Shown: piece by piece, positions 48,801-59,318 of the stretch
How the letters are laid out: each line of letters begins with the position of its first letter
Position numbering within the stretch: the first letter of the stretch is position 1
NCBI GenBank assembly: GCA_028283765.1
Contig: JAPWJY010000008.1
Location: forward strand, 1,989,001 to 2,053,000
Direction: 5' to 3'
DNA: 64,000 nt
Source of the DNA: Parvibaculaceae bacterium
GTDB lineage: Bacteria; Pseudomonadota; Alphaproteobacteria; Parvibaculales; Parvibaculaceae
Program-made: the position numbers and the translations under genes
Notes under the pieces: generated by a model
What the model saw: the letters and a program-made list of their open reading frames with translations, nothing else
The model's database searches: none
Told to the model about the DNA's origin: nothing

Positions 48801-51800
48801 CGATTTCGACCGAGCCGCCATAGCCGCCCTCGGCGGCGCCGAACAGAGCCGTCCCGTTGAAGCGGAAGGCATCTGCTCCCGCGCCCGGATTGAGATCCAG
48901 AAACAAGCTCTTGGCGTCAGCTTCCAGCATGGCCCGCGGCACACCGATGCGGGCGGCGTCGGCCAGCGCGAAGCTGTCGTAGCTGGTTTCATCATACTGC
49001 GAATAAGTGCGCAACACCGCGCCCGGCGTCACGATCACCTGACGGAACAGGCTGTCGGCGATGCCGGTATTCACGATGCCGAGTTGTGCGGCAGTGGCCC
49101 ATGAGCCGTTGCCCATCGCACTGCTGGCAATCGGCATGCCCGGCTTTACGAGGCCGTTCAGCTCGACTCGGAAAGCGCCGGGCAACAGTGCGTAGCTGGC
49201 AGGCATCAGCGTGTAGGTGCCGGCCGGAAGGCCGGGAATGCCCTGACGCAGCGTGATCTGCTGGCCGATGACCGGATCGACAGCGCCGCTTGCGCCCGCC
49301 GGCGGCGCATAGCCCTTCTGCACGCCGGGAACGATAGCGTAGACCGGATTGGTGGCCGATCCCGGCAGCTTCATCTTGCCGTCGGAGCCGATCTGCATCA
49401 GCGGCGTGTAGCGCGCATCGGTCGAACCGCCGCGCCCGCTGATGAAGCCCGCGCCGAGCAATTCCCCGCCGCCCGACAGATCGAGCACGGCGTCATGCTG
49501 CACGTCGACGCTTGTGCCGCTTAAGGTCACGCCGAGCAGCAGGTTGTTGCCATCGGAGCCGCCGACGCCGATCAGTTTGACGGCTTTCCCGTCATACAGA
49601 TAGCTGAGCCCGTCGACCGTGCCGCCGTAAGGCATTTGCAGCCCGTCGCCGCTGACCGATGTCACGCTGCCCGGCAGCAGGGTCACCTTGCTGTCGCCGC
49701 TGCCGATCTGCACATGCCCCAAGGGCGCCCGCACCACGCCGCCCTGTTCAACAGTCGGCGCGGTGAGCATCAGGTCGCCGAAAGCCGAATACGGCACCGC
49801 CGGCGTATCTGCTGTGCCGGCTTCGATCCGCAGCACCAGGGCCGCCCCCACCTGCGCCTTGACCCCGGTTGCGGGATAGATCTGCGCGGCCCGCAGCGTG
49901 ATGCTGCCATTGCTGCTGAGCCCGGTGCTGTAAACTCCCGGGGATACGGGATTGACCCCCTGCAGGAAGCGCAGGTCCCCATTGCTTTGCAGCTTGGCCA
50001 GTCCGAAATTCACCGTAGTACCGTCGCGGATGTCGATAAGGTCTGCGGTCACACCGAGATAGGAATCGAAGGAAATCGGCTGTACCGCGCTCCCGACCGG
50101 CGTCCGGGTGATCGTCGGACTTGGCGATGTCGAACCGTAGTTGAAGCCGGCAAGGCGCGCATATGCAGCGTCCAGCACGACGCGAGCATCCTGCGGCGCA
50201 CCGGCGGCAAGCCCGGTCTGGCCATAGATATTGAGATTCTGGCCGACGTGCAGGTTCAGATTGCCATCGAACTGGACCAGGTCACTCATGATGGACAGGT
50301 TGTCGAAGCCGCCGTTCGCCATGGTGTCGATGCCAAGCCGGGCATGGCCATAGACCAGCGACGCATCGCTCGCCCCGGCTTCCAGATCCGTGGGCAGAAC
50401 GGAGTCGCCCTGCGCCTCGCCAAGCACCAGCGCACGGGGCGCCCGCACGCGCGGATCGGCGATCGGCAAATGAACCGGATCGTTGGTGGATGTTCTGACC
50501 TCAGCCGTCGGCAGTGCGACGTTGAGGGTGCCGCCAGCCGCACCGGCGCCACCAGCCCGCGCCAGCATCGTCCCGTCCAGATAAAGCCCGTTGTAGGACG
50601 CAAGCGAGATGCTGCCGCCGTTGCTGGCAACATCGACCGCACCGAGCCCGGCAATGTCGAGGGTCGCCTCGGTGCCCGAAGCGTCAAGCACCGCGCCCGG
50701 GCGCACCACGATAAAGCTGTTCGATGCCGTCGACTGGCCGAGGTCGTCGTTGACCTCGCCGCCGATGACGATGCCGCCGCCGCCGGACACCAGACCGTAA
50801 CGGCGGCCGAGCAAGTCCTGCGCCGTCGCCGAGACTGCCGCCACATCAAGCCGCGCATTCTCGCCGATCCAGATCGACCGGCCGCTCACCGCGCCCAGCA
50901 CCAGTTGCTGCTCCTGATCGAACAGAATATCCAGCGTCTTGAGCGAGATATTGCCACCCGGCGCGCGCAGCGTGCCGTCCACCGTCAGCTGGCCGATGCT
51001 GGCCGCCGCGATGGATTGTCCCGGATCCACGTTGATCACGGCATCCTTGCCGATCGTCAGACTGATCGATGGCACGTCACTCGCCAGCGCCTGATTGGTA
51101 CCGGCTTGCAGCGAGAGGCTTGCGCCCTGTCGCTGTGTGAGCACGCCCTTCACAGGGTCTTCCTGATAGAGCGGCGGCGTCCAGAGTTCGAGCCCGGCGG
51201 CCGGATCGGCGCCGGTGGCCAGCAACATGCCGGCCGCGGTGACCCGGAAAACCGGCGCGGTCACGTCGACTTGCGCACCCTCGGCGACCGTCAGGCCCCG
51301 GTTGCCAGCGATGTTGTAGGCGCTGAACCCCTTGTTGAAGAAGCCTTCGTCGAGAACGAGCGTACCGCTTTGCGGGGTGCCGGATGTTTCATCATCGTCC
51401 GTTTTCCCGATCACCACGCGGCCGGCCTGAACCGCCAGCGTGCCGCCGCCATTGACGCCATAGCCGCGAATGTCGCCGTCCAGCACCAGTTCGCCTGTGG
51501 CGTCAGTGACGTTGAAGTTGCTCGCAAGGCTGACATCGCCGCCTTTGCCGCCCTGGGTTTTGCCGGTGGCGAGGATCGCCGCGCCTGAGGAGACGTCGAT
51601 CAGCGAGCCTTGCTCAAGAGTGACGTCCCCGGTCGATTGCAGCGAGACGCGGCCGCCATCGAGCCACGCGAGGCCCGAAAGATCATCGGGATCGGTCAGC
51701 GCATTGGTCCACAATCCGCGCAGATCGAGCACAGTGCCCTGATGAAGCGTGAAGGCGGAGATGCCATCCAGCAGGAGCGTCAGACTTCCCGCGCCCAGGC

Positions 51801-52242
51801 TGGGCGAAGTCATGATATTCGTCGCCGTGATGCTGCCGCTGTGTGCAGTGATATTTGCATTGATATCGATGACGGGTGCGGTGAGCTCGATGGAGCCGCC
51901 ATTGGCGAGGGTGAGGTCACGGTCGACGGTGATGGCGCCGCGGGTTCCAAGGTCGAGGCCGCCGAGACCGTCGGCGTTGAGCCGGGCGGCATCGAACCAG
52001 GCCGTGTTGGCCCGGCTGGCCGGCAGGGCGTCGCCGGCCGCGAGACCGCCTGTGCTGTTGGCAACATCGCCGATCAGGATATCGGTGTCGTAAAGATCGG
52101 TGCGCCCCAGCGCAGTGTACTGCCCGAGCGCGAGGGTGCCTGCGCGTGGGGCTGTGTCCTGGGTGAGCTTGTAGCTGTCGGTGACGCCTGCGGGCCGTGC
52201 ATCGGTCTGGCGCACGCCCTGGATCACGTCGGCGACGATGGT
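42807..52242 (-). CDS. Exoprotein core, giant beta-helix segment
   Basis: This is an uninterrupted frame of more than 3,100 residues, rich in Gly, Ala, Ser, Thr, Asn and Asp, with recurring short beta-helix units (GGSISLAS, GNLNLHVGQNLNIYGQTG, GTLNIEAARIEFG and similar). It starts in the middle of a conserved stretch (VIQGVRQTDARPAGVTDSYKL) that belongs after the N-terminal segment. It ends shortly after FPDKDAQGNPITYTGNITMFGG, where the frame changes. The length and lack of internal stops argue for selection until recently. The exact ends of this piece depend on where the indels lie. Confidence 0.75.
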
Positions 52243-54427
52243 CGCCCTCGAAGAGGCTGGTCGGGGTGGAGAGGATCAGGCTGCCTGCGTCACGGCCGGC
52301 GGTGTAGCCGGGATCGTAGCGGACACTCTCCTTGCCCCGGCCCAGCGGGCTCATCCACACCTCGGTCACGCCCCAGCGATCGTGCTTGCGGATGAAGCCC
52401 TCGCCGACGCCGTAGAATTCCATGTCTGCAGGCGCGTTGCCGATATTGTAGAGCCGCCCGTCAGCCCCGAGGAAATTGGTCGTGCGGATGGTGCCGCCCT
52501 CGTAAGTCACCGTGCCGCCTGAAATGTCGAAGACCGCGCCCTGCTGGGCCACCACCTCGGGCGCCGACAGCGTGATGCTGCCGCCCGTCGCCGCCCACTC
52601 GCCGATCATGTGCGCCGTGGTCGCCAGATAGCCCCCGACCTCAAGCAGCCCGCCCCCGGTATAGTAACGGTCCGACCCATAGCCGCCGGTGCCGGACGGC
52701 ACGAACGTGAGATCGCGCACGTCGATCCAGACATCGGCGTTCTTCAGATAGTCCCCGTCGCGGTTGACCGGGCTGTCCCTCAGTTCATTGCCCTGCACAT
52801 TGACCATGATATTGTTGGCCGACATCGCCAGATAAGCGTCTCGCGTGCCCGAGACGTCGATCGTCGCGCCCGTCTCCGCGAACACCCGGTGTCCGGCCGA
52901 GACCGCCACCTGGCCGCCCTGCGCCTGCGTCACCGAGCCGTTGTGGAAAAGGACATCGCCCCCGGTCACGATCTCGATGCGGCCCTGATCCTCGCGATCG
53001 GCCAGCAGGCCCAGATTGTTGAACTGCGCATTGAAGGCGCCCTGACGGGCAGCATTCTGGAGGGCGGAATCGGCGATCAGCGCGTCGCGCTGGCTGTTGA
53101 GCGCGCTATCCGTGCTGTCGAGCTCGGGCAGGATCACCGTCAGGCTGCCCTCGTCCAGCGTGACGGACCCCGCCGTGTCGCTGGCCGCGTTCAGCAGATG
53201 GATCGTGCCGCGGGTGTTGACCGAACTGGTCGAGACCAGCACGCCGGTCTGTGCGATGGTCCGGCCCGCCAGCGTGATGTCGCCCTGCTGGGCGAAGATC
53301 AGGCCGCTATTGCTGACGCTGCCCGCACTGCTGCCCGCATGGAGGACCGGCGCGATCTCGTTGCCCCGCGTCGTCGAGGTCTGGTTCGCATCGGTGCCAT
53401 AGCCCGGCCGCAGGATGAAGTCGTCGCCCGCCGCAAGCTGCGTCTGGCCCCGGGGCGTGGAGATCGTCCCCTCGTTCCTCACCTCGCCACCCAGCAGCAG
53501 GACGAAGCCGCCGCCGTCCGTCACCGAGACCGGGGCGTTGGTGGTGATCTGTGCCCCCGCTTCCACTGTTACCTTGCCGCCGTCCGGGGTCAGGCCCAGG
53601 AGTTCTGCGGCATTGGTGAAACCTGGCGTATAGCTGCTGCCGGACCGGGAACTGTAGATGCCGTTGTTCAGAAACTGCGTATCGGCGATATCGGCGCTCG
53701 AGGCGATCAGGCTGTGGGTGTTGACCTGCGCCGAGCCCCCGAAGACCACACCGTTGCGGTTGATGATATAGACCGAGCCGTCGGCCCGGATCTGACCCAG
53801 TATCCGGCTCGGCGCCAGGCTCGGGTCATTGACCCGGTTCAGCGCCACCCAGGAGGCATTGCCCTGCTGGTCGAAGGTAACCGTCGTCTCGCGCCCGACA
53901 TTGAAGCTCTGCCAGGTCAGGATCGCCTTTTGCTGGGTCTGGTGGATATCGACCTGCGTCTGCCCGCCGCTCTGCGACTGCACCGGCCCTGCGGCCCCCT
54001 GCCACAGCGCCGAGCCCGGCACAGCCCCCGGCGCCACCACAAGCCCGCCCGCCGCCAGACCGTTCGCCACCGTGCCCGTCCCGCCCAGAGCCAGATTGCG
54101 CGCCGACTGCTGCGCCGTCCGCATCGCCGTCAGCGCCTGCGTCACACGCGCCAGAGAATTGCTCGCCGACGCCGCTGCAACCGCTCCCTGCTGGATGCCG
54201 CTCTGCGCCGCAGCTACCGCAGATGCGCTCGCTCCCGGTACAGGGGCCCCACCCAGCGGACGTGCAATCACCCCGGAGCTGACAGACAACAAAGCGGCAA
54301 GGCTTACCGTGGAGAAAAGACCTGCACGGAGAAAAAAGCCGGTACGACGGGAAAAATGAACAGCAGCAGCGTGATCAACGGGCATGAACAGGCTCTCGGT
54401 ACGAGTAGATTCAAGCGCCGCCGTCAT
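52243..54427 (-). CDS. Exoprotein N-terminal segment with TPS secretion domain
   Basis: About 728 residues. An extended signal peptide (charged N-terminus, then FFLRAGLFSTVSLAALLSVS near residues 31-50) is followed by an Ala-rich linker and the two-partner-secretion domain from about residue 155. That domain includes ILTWQSFNVGRETTVTFDQQ and SVYIINRNGVVFGG; the NRNG at 223-226 corresponds to the conserved NPNG of haemagglutinin-type TpsA proteins. Beta-helix repeats follow. GCGAGG lies before ATG 54427; an ATG at 54385 is an alternative. The frame continues past 52,243 only as unrelated arginine-rich sequence, which marks the frameshift. Confidence 0.78.
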
Positions 54428-54500
54428 GGCCTCGCCCGGTCGTCAGATTCTTTCGACCGCCATAGACGATTTAGCCGCCACAAGTGCGCAACGTATCTGC

Positions 54501-54518
54501 AAAGTTTTTTGTAACTTT
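54501..54518 (-). promoter_or_regulatory. Inverted repeat upstream of the exoprotein gene
   Basis: The 107 bases between FecR and the giant gene hold AAAGTT-N6-AACTTT (54501-54518). On the minus strand this gives GAAAGTTAC, then 16 bases, then ACGTT, which could be an ECF-type promoter recognised by the adjacent sigma factor. This is a weak inference without a second copy for comparison. Confidence 0.3.
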
Positions 54519-54534
54519 CAGGCTGGAGCTTTCT

Positions 54535-55515
54535 TCAGCTCACCAGCACGACACCACCCGGCAGGGACGTGACCCGTGCGCCGAAGGTCGCCTGCAACTG
54601 GGTGACGACCACATCCAGCCGGTCAAGCCTGAAGCGCGCGGTGAAACGGCGTTGACCAAGCTCTCCATTCATCAGGATGATCTTGCCCGACCGGTAGCGA
54701 TTGACCTCTTCGATCACCTGGGCGAGAGGCTCGTTCTGAAAGAAGAGATCTCCCTTGCGCCAGCCTGTCACTGTCATCGGATCGATGGGCATCGTCTGGC
54801 CGAGACTATGTCCGGTATAGGAAACCTGCTGCTTTTGCTGCACGCTCACCGAGCGTCCCTGCTGTTCGACAAGAACCACGCCACCAAGGCACGTCACGCA
54901 TACGGTGGGACCATCATAGCGAATATTGAACTGGGCGTTCTGCGCCAAAGCCCGGCCATTCGCCGCCATTACCTCGATGGATTGCGATCCCGCCGTAACC
55001 GCCGCCTCGCCGGTGATCAGCTCGATGCGGTCGCCGTGCGACGCCGACAGGATGTTCAGGCTGGTTCTGGTGTTCATCTCCACCGAGACGCTGCCGGCAA
55101 GCATGATGTGACGCTGTTCGCCTGTTGCGGTCCGGTAATCCGCCGCAAATTCGCTGATGGAGGGCCACAGGTCCAGAGGCGGCCGGGCGATCATCACCGC
55201 GGCGCCGGCCGCCGATGCCGCCAGCGCACCACCCAGAAAGGCACGGCGCCCGAGACGCCGCGCCGGCCGGGTGACCGGACTGGAGGGCATGCCCCCCTCT
55301 TCCCGCAACACGGATTCGATCGCCGGGCCAAAAGCGTTCCACCGCCCGCTGGCACGGGTAAACGCCCTGGCATGAAGAGGACTCTGGGCGCACCAGCGTT
55401 CCAGTGCCGCCATATCCGCCCTTGTCGCGTGGCCCGAGGTCATCCGAAGAACCCAGTTCCAGGCTTCGCGCTTCAGTGGCTCTTCCATGCCGACCAGATT
55501 ATCAACGTCGCTCAT
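54535..55515 (-). CDS. FecR family anti-sigma/sigma regulator
   Basis: FecR proteins cross the inner membrane and pass an outer-membrane signal to a FecI-type sigma factor. The 326-residue product has an N-terminal DUF4880-type cytoplasmic domain (EEPLKREAWNWVLRMTSG, LERWCAQSPLHARAFTRA). One membrane segment with a twin-arginine-like start follows (RRAFLGGALAASAAGAAVMI, 90-109). The periplasmic FecR domain (TATGEQRHIMLAGSVSVEM, LNILSASHGDRIELITGEA) ends in a C-terminal STN-like part (FFQNEPLAQVIEEVNRY, FTARFRLDRLDVVVTQLQ). It starts 78 bases after the sigma gene. ATG 55488 is an alternative start. Confidence 0.9.
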   Translation of the reverse strand: MSDVDNLVGMEEPLKREAWNWVLRMTSGHATRADMAALERWCAQSPLHARAFTRASGRWNAFGPAIESVLREEGGMPSSPVTRPARRLGRRAFLGGALAASAAGAAVMIARPPLDLWPSISEFAADYRTATGEQRHIMLAGSVSVEMNTRTSLNILSASHGDRIELITGEAAVTAGSQSIEVMAANGRALAQNAQFNIRYDGPTVCVTCLGGVVLVEQQGRSVSVQQKQQVSYTGHSLGQTMPIDPMTVTGWRKGDLFFQNEPLAQVIEEVNRYRSGKIILMNGELGQRRFTARFRLDRLDVVVTQLQATFGARVTSLPGGVVLVS

Positions 55516-55593
55516 TGTTCGATCGGACTCAATTCATGTTGCACCACGCTTCCATGCCCCTGCCTTTCAGGCATTCGGACGGACGGGTGTCTC

Positions 55594-56139
55594 CTAAGAC
55601 GATTCACCGGCCCGGAAAGCGCAATTTTCCGTATCATTTCGTTCAATCCGGGCTTCCAGATGCTCGACGGCATGTTTCAGCTCATAAAGAACCGTGCGCC
55701 GGGAAATACCCAACCGATCCGCAATCATCTGATGCGTCAAGCCCTCGATACGCGAGGCGACGAGAATGGCCCGGGTGCGCCCGGACAATTCCCCGATCGC
55801 CGCCATGACGGCCTGGAGTTCGGCGCGCGCCTCAGCCTCCTGCGCCGGGCCGGGAGCAACATCGGCCATTTCAAGCGCCGCCTTGACATCGGACCGGCGG
55901 GCAAGCCGGTTTTCAAATCGCAGGCGATCCATGGCGATGTTGACGGCAACCCGCAACAGATAAGCTGATGGATTTTGGACCGGACCTACATCGCCCTGGC
56001 GATGCAGGCGCAGCCACGTTTCATGCAGGCTCTCGCTGGCGAGCTCTTCAGAGCCGAAGCGGCGCGTCAGCCGCGCCTTGAGCTCCCCGTATCTGTCGGC
56101 CAGCAGATCACGCAATGTTCCCCATGTCGTTTCTGCCAT
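55594..56139 (-). CDS. ECF sigma factor, FecI type
   Basis: The 181-residue product has sigma region 2 (LLADRYGELKARLTRRFGSE, LASESLHETWLRLHRQG, NPSAYLLRVAVNIAMDRLR) and region 4 (LSGRTRAILVASRIEGLTHQ, then IADRLGISRRTVLYELKHAVEHL). This is the standard two-region layout of ECF sigma factors that pair with FecR. Its neighbour order, sigma then FecR, is canonical. What follows is a giant exoprotein gene rather than an iron receptor, so the usual TonB-receptor target is replaced here. Confidence 0.92.
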   Translation of the reverse strand: MAETTWGTLRDLLADRYGELKARLTRRFGSEELASESLHETWLRLHRQGDVGPVQNPSAYLLRVAVNIAMDRLRFENRLARRSDVKAALEMADVAPGPAQEAEARAELQAVMAAIGELSGRTRAILVASRIEGLTHQMIADRLGISRRTVLYELKHAVEHLEARIERNDTENCAFRAGESS

Positions 56140-56278
56140 GGACCGACGAAACCCTTCCTCTTGATCGGACCCGGCAACGCATACATAAAATATCCGGCCC
56201 CGATTGCCTCCGCACCGTACCCGGGCCTTATGACAAAATTGCTACAGGCGGACCCGGTTCCAGCGGAGCGCGCCGGGC

Positions 56279-56944
56279 TTATTGGCCGTTGCAGTCCCCG
56301 GTTTCCTGTGGCGAACGCGGCGCGATAGCCATAAAGACAGGTTGCGGCAGGTCCGCCGGCGGCAACGCGCCGATCACCAGACCTTGCAGCGCCGCGGTAA
56401 AAGCCGCATCGCGCGTGGCGTTTCCCGTCGAGCCGATAAGGGCGCTGCGCCGAACCACCCCGGTGGGTGAAATCCAGAGCTCAAGGGCGATCTTGTAGGT
56501 GCCCGGCCGCGTCTGGACGTCACGACAGAGCGCGCCAAGGATTCCCGTCTGCAATGCGCCCAAAAAGCGGCTGTCCGGCAGAATGGCCGGTGAACCGGTC
56601 TCGTCCGCCGGAGCCTGCATGATAACGAACGCATCGACGTCCGTGCGGCGGGCGGCAAGCTCGGTGCCTGCGAGCAGCGCGCGCAACGCCGCCGCCGGCG
56701 TGAAACGGCCCTTCACTTCTCCCGATTGGCGGCCGGCGGTCAGGGCTGTCTCGTAAAACACCTGCGCGCCGCTCGCCGTGATGTAGGCATTGAGCGCAGA
56801 TTCGAGTGACTGGGCGGGAATATCATAGACGGCCTGCTCTTCAGGCGACGATGTCTGTGCCGCGAGCATGACCGGACTGGCCAGCAGAAGCACGGCGACA
56901 AGGACAGGAAACAGCCAACCCATCGAGAAACGAAATGCCGCCAT
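56279..56944 (-). CDS. Secreted protein with STN domain fused to TonB C-terminal-like domain
   Basis: The 221-residue product has a signal peptide (cleavage near residue 29, MLAAQ), then an STN domain at about 38-113 (AVYDIPAQSLESALNAYITA, GRFTPAAALRALLAGTELAA, DAFVIMQAP). A TonB C-terminal-like domain follows at about 127-205 (GTYKIALELWISPTGVVRRS, STGNATRDAAFTAALQGL). Cys140 and Cys218 could form a disulfide. In FecI/FecR systems the STN domain normally sits on the outer-membrane receptor and touches FecR; here it stands alone. It lies upstream of the sigma-FecR pair by 139 bases, same strand. The role as signal relay is inference. Confidence 0.82.
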   Translation of the reverse strand: MAAFRFSMGWLFPVLVAVLLLASPVMLAAQTSSPEEQAVYDIPAQSLESALNAYITASGAQVFYETALTAGRQSGEVKGRFTPAAALRALLAGTELAARRTDVDAFVIMQAPADETGSPAILPDSRFLGALQTGILGALCRDVQTRPGTYKIALELWISPTGVVRRSALIGSTGNATRDAAFTAALQGLVIGALPPADLPQPVFMAIAPRSPQETGDCNGQ

Positions 56945-57002
56945 TCACGGCCCCCCAAAGGCCGAAGAAACATCGGAGACAACAAGCCATAGCAAGTGAA
57001 AG

Positions 57003-59318
57003 TTATGTGATCGCCAGCCGGTGAAACAAGGCGAGCTTCACCGCATCCAGGATAAAAGCGAAGACAATCGCTGCGGCAAAGAGCCCTGCGACGATGACCA
57101 TCGGCAACGCCGTCATCAGGATGCCATTGACGGACAAGATGCTGAAAATCGACAGATCGGCAATCGACGATACGATGAGCCACCGGCCCGGCCATGAACT
57201 CCAGATGTGCTGCCTTTCGCGCGAGACGTAAAAGACGGCCTGGCCACTGAACACCAGCGTCACCACAGCCATGGTGCGCAGCGCCTCCGTGTCCAGACCG
57301 ATGGCGAATTTCCCGGCCGCCAGACAGGCGACGCAAAACGCCAGATCGGTTACGCCCATGACAATACCGGCAATCGTGAGATTGCGGATATGCCAGATAC
57401 TCGGCCTTGGAGAAGGCCGCACATTGTCGGTCGACGAGGTCATCGCAAGGAAGTCACCGGTGACCATCATCAAGACCATGAGCATGGGCGTCAGGATGGC
57501 GTGGCCCGTGATGATGAGGCCCGCTCCCAGAAACAGGACCTGAACGACCTTGTGCGTAACCGCCCGCAACGTGTAGGTCAGGATCCGCTGGAACGTCGTG
57601 CGGCCTTCCTTGATCGCGCTGACGATGCCGGCGAGGCCCGGCGTGGTCAGGACGATGCCCGCTGCCGATTTGGCGACATCGGTTGCCGTAGAAACGGCGA
57701 TGCCCATTTGCGCCTGTCGCAGGGCGGGCGCGTCATTCGCGCCGTCGCCGCACATGCCGACGATGTGGCCGTCCTTCTGCAGCGCCTTGACGAGGCGGTA
57801 TTTATCCTCCGGCAGCACACCGGCGAATATGGAACAGGCCTCGGCCTTGAGATCCTCCGGCAGCGGGGTTGTCGCCCAGACCGGCCCTGCTATACCGACC
57901 ATGCCGGCCACGACCTGCGCCGTCGCTTCAGCATCCCCGGTGACCATGACGGTGCGCACGCCCAGACCCGACAGTTCTGAAACCAGAGCGGCCGAGTCAT
58001 CACGGGGTGGATCGCTCAGGGCGATAAACCCCGCCATCGACAAGTCATCGGACGGGCCCGTTGCCACCGCAAGAACCCTGAAGCCTTTCGCCTCCAGTTC
58101 CGTTACGATTGACGATGCGTCCGCAGAGGGATGCGACAGGCCACCGATCACGGCGAAGGCGCCTTTTGCAATTCGCCCGGTGACGCCGTTCGATTGAAGC
58201 ACGCTCGCCTCGGCCCGTTTCAGCGAGGGGTCGAATGGAACAAACGTCACCAGCTTCGGCGCATCTGGGACGGGTTTGCGCGCAGCAGCGGCCCGAATAG
58301 CCGCATCGACCGGATCCTGCCCGCCATCGGAACTTGCCAGAGCGGCCAGCGCCAGCACATGGGCCTCATCGAAACCCGGCATGGGGCGGACAGCCATCAC
58401 GGCCAGTTCGTTGCGCGTCAGGGTGCCGGTCTTGTCCGAACACAGAACATCGACACCCGCCGCCTCGTCCACGGCCGAGAGGCTCGTCGGCAAGACGCCT
58501 CTGGCAGCCAGCGAACGCGCGCCCACCGCTGCTGCCAGCGTGAACATGGACGGCAGCGCCACGGGGATCGACGAGAGAATCCCCACCAGAACCAGAGGCA
58601 CGATCTCGGCAACGGGCATCGGAAGGAAGTAGGCGTATGCCGCCAGAAGAATTGTCGTCGCTCCATTGAACAGGGCCAGATTGCGGACCACCCGCAGAAC
58701 GATTTTCTGCTGTGAGCTTTCGACCCTGGCCGTGCGGACGAGTTCAGCCGTCCGCCCGAATCTGGTGCGCTCCCCGGTCGCGGTAACCTCTCCCACCGCT
58801 TCGCCGCGCCGCACGAGCGCGCCCGCATAGGCCGATGTGCCTTCTCCCGCTTCCGCCGGGATGGATTCGCCTGTGAGCATGGACTGGTCGAGCAGGATCG
58901 ACCCATCGGTCAGGCGCACATCCGCCACCACGACCGTGCCCAGCGACAGCTTCACCACATCACCCGCCACCAGATCGGCGGCAGGGACCGTCGTCCAGCG
59001 CCCATCCCGCCGCACCGATGCGACGAGCGCCAGACGCGACTTGAGGGCGTCCAGCGTCGCTTGCGCCCGGCCCTCCTGAAAAAAACCCAGCCCTGCATTG
59101 AACAACAGCAACAGCGCAACAACGCCTGCCTCAACATAATCGCCGAGCCCGAGCTGGAGCAGAATCGCGGCCTCAAGCATCCAGGGCACAGGCGCCCATA
59201 ATTTCTGGAGAGCGCGCAACACCGGATGCTGCGTGACATCGACGACTGCGTTCGGCCCATCCTTCATCAGGCGGCGGTGAGCCTCGTCGCTCGTCAACCC
59301 GGCGGGGATGTCAGTCAT
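57003..59318 (-). CDS. P3A-type proton-efflux ATPase
   Basis: The 771-residue P-type ATPase has the phosphorylation motif DKTGTLT with Asp295, the TGES-type actuator loop (DQSMLTGESIPAEAGE), and the hinge MCGDGANDAPALRQAQMGIA. The PVPWMLEAAILLQLGLGDYVEAG and LLLLFNAGLGFFQEG stretches are characteristic of plasma-membrane H+-ATPases (P3A) rather than metal or Ca2+ pumps. No N-terminal metal-binding domain or CPC motif is present. It would pump protons out at the expense of ATP, useful at low pH. The frame opens at 59396, but ATG 59318 gives the normal family start MTDIPAGLTSDEA. Confidence 0.92.
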   Translation of the reverse strand: MTDIPAGLTSDEAHRRLMKDGPNAVVDVTQHPVLRALQKLWAPVPWMLEAAILLQLGLGDYVEAGVVALLLLFNAGLGFFQEGRAQATLDALKSRLALVASVRRDGRWTTVPAADLVAGDVVKLSLGTVVVADVRLTDGSILLDQSMLTGESIPAEAGEGTSAYAGALVRRGEAVGEVTATGERTRFGRTAELVRTARVESSQQKIVLRVVRNLALFNGATTILLAAYAYFLPMPVAEIVPLVLVGILSSIPVALPSMFTLAAAVGARSLAARGVLPTSLSAVDEAAGVDVLCSDKTGTLTRNELAVMAVRPMPGFDEAHVLALAALASSDGGQDPVDAAIRAAAARKPVPDAPKLVTFVPFDPSLKRAEASVLQSNGVTGRIAKGAFAVIGGLSHPSADASSIVTELEAKGFRVLAVATGPSDDLSMAGFIALSDPPRDDSAALVSELSGLGVRTVMVTGDAEATAQVVAGMVGIAGPVWATTPLPEDLKAEACSIFAGVLPEDKYRLVKALQKDGHIVGMCGDGANDAPALRQAQMGIAVSTATDVAKSAAGIVLTTPGLAGIVSAIKEGRTTFQRILTYTLRAVTHKVVQVLFLGAGLIITGHAILTPMLMVLMMVTGDFLAMTSSTDNVRPSPRPSIWHIRNLTIAGIVMGVTDLAFCVACLAAGKFAIGLDTEALRTMAVVTLVFSGQAVFYVSRERQHIWSSWPGRWLIVSSIADLSIFSILSVNGILMTALPMVIVAGLFAAAIVFAFILDAVKLALFHRLAIT

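Larger units (their letters stand above)
41970..54427 (-). pseudogene. Giant filamentous-haemagglutinin-family exoprotein gene, frameshifted
   Basis: Read through its frame changes, this locus encodes about 4,150 residues of a TpsA/filamentous-haemagglutinin-type protein: an extended signal peptide, an N-terminal TPS secretion domain, a vast beta-helix and a DUF3739-like C-terminus. Frames change near 52,243 (one extra base), near 42,806 and 42,770 (one extra base each) and near 42,706-42,712 (one base missing or two extra). Everything between is open for 9.4 kb, so decay is recent or the indels are sequencing errors. It is preceded by FecR, sigma and STN/TonB_C genes in the same direction. 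No transporter partner gene lies in the window. Confidence 0.75.

Noticed and set aside
42670-54514. Several long plus-strand open frames opposite the exoprotein gene (for example 44104-45351, 45763-47685, 49636-51588, 52610-54514)
   Set aside because: They mirror the minus-strand coding frame in GC-rich DNA, have Arg/Ala/Val/Gly-rich low-information sequence and no recognisable domain.
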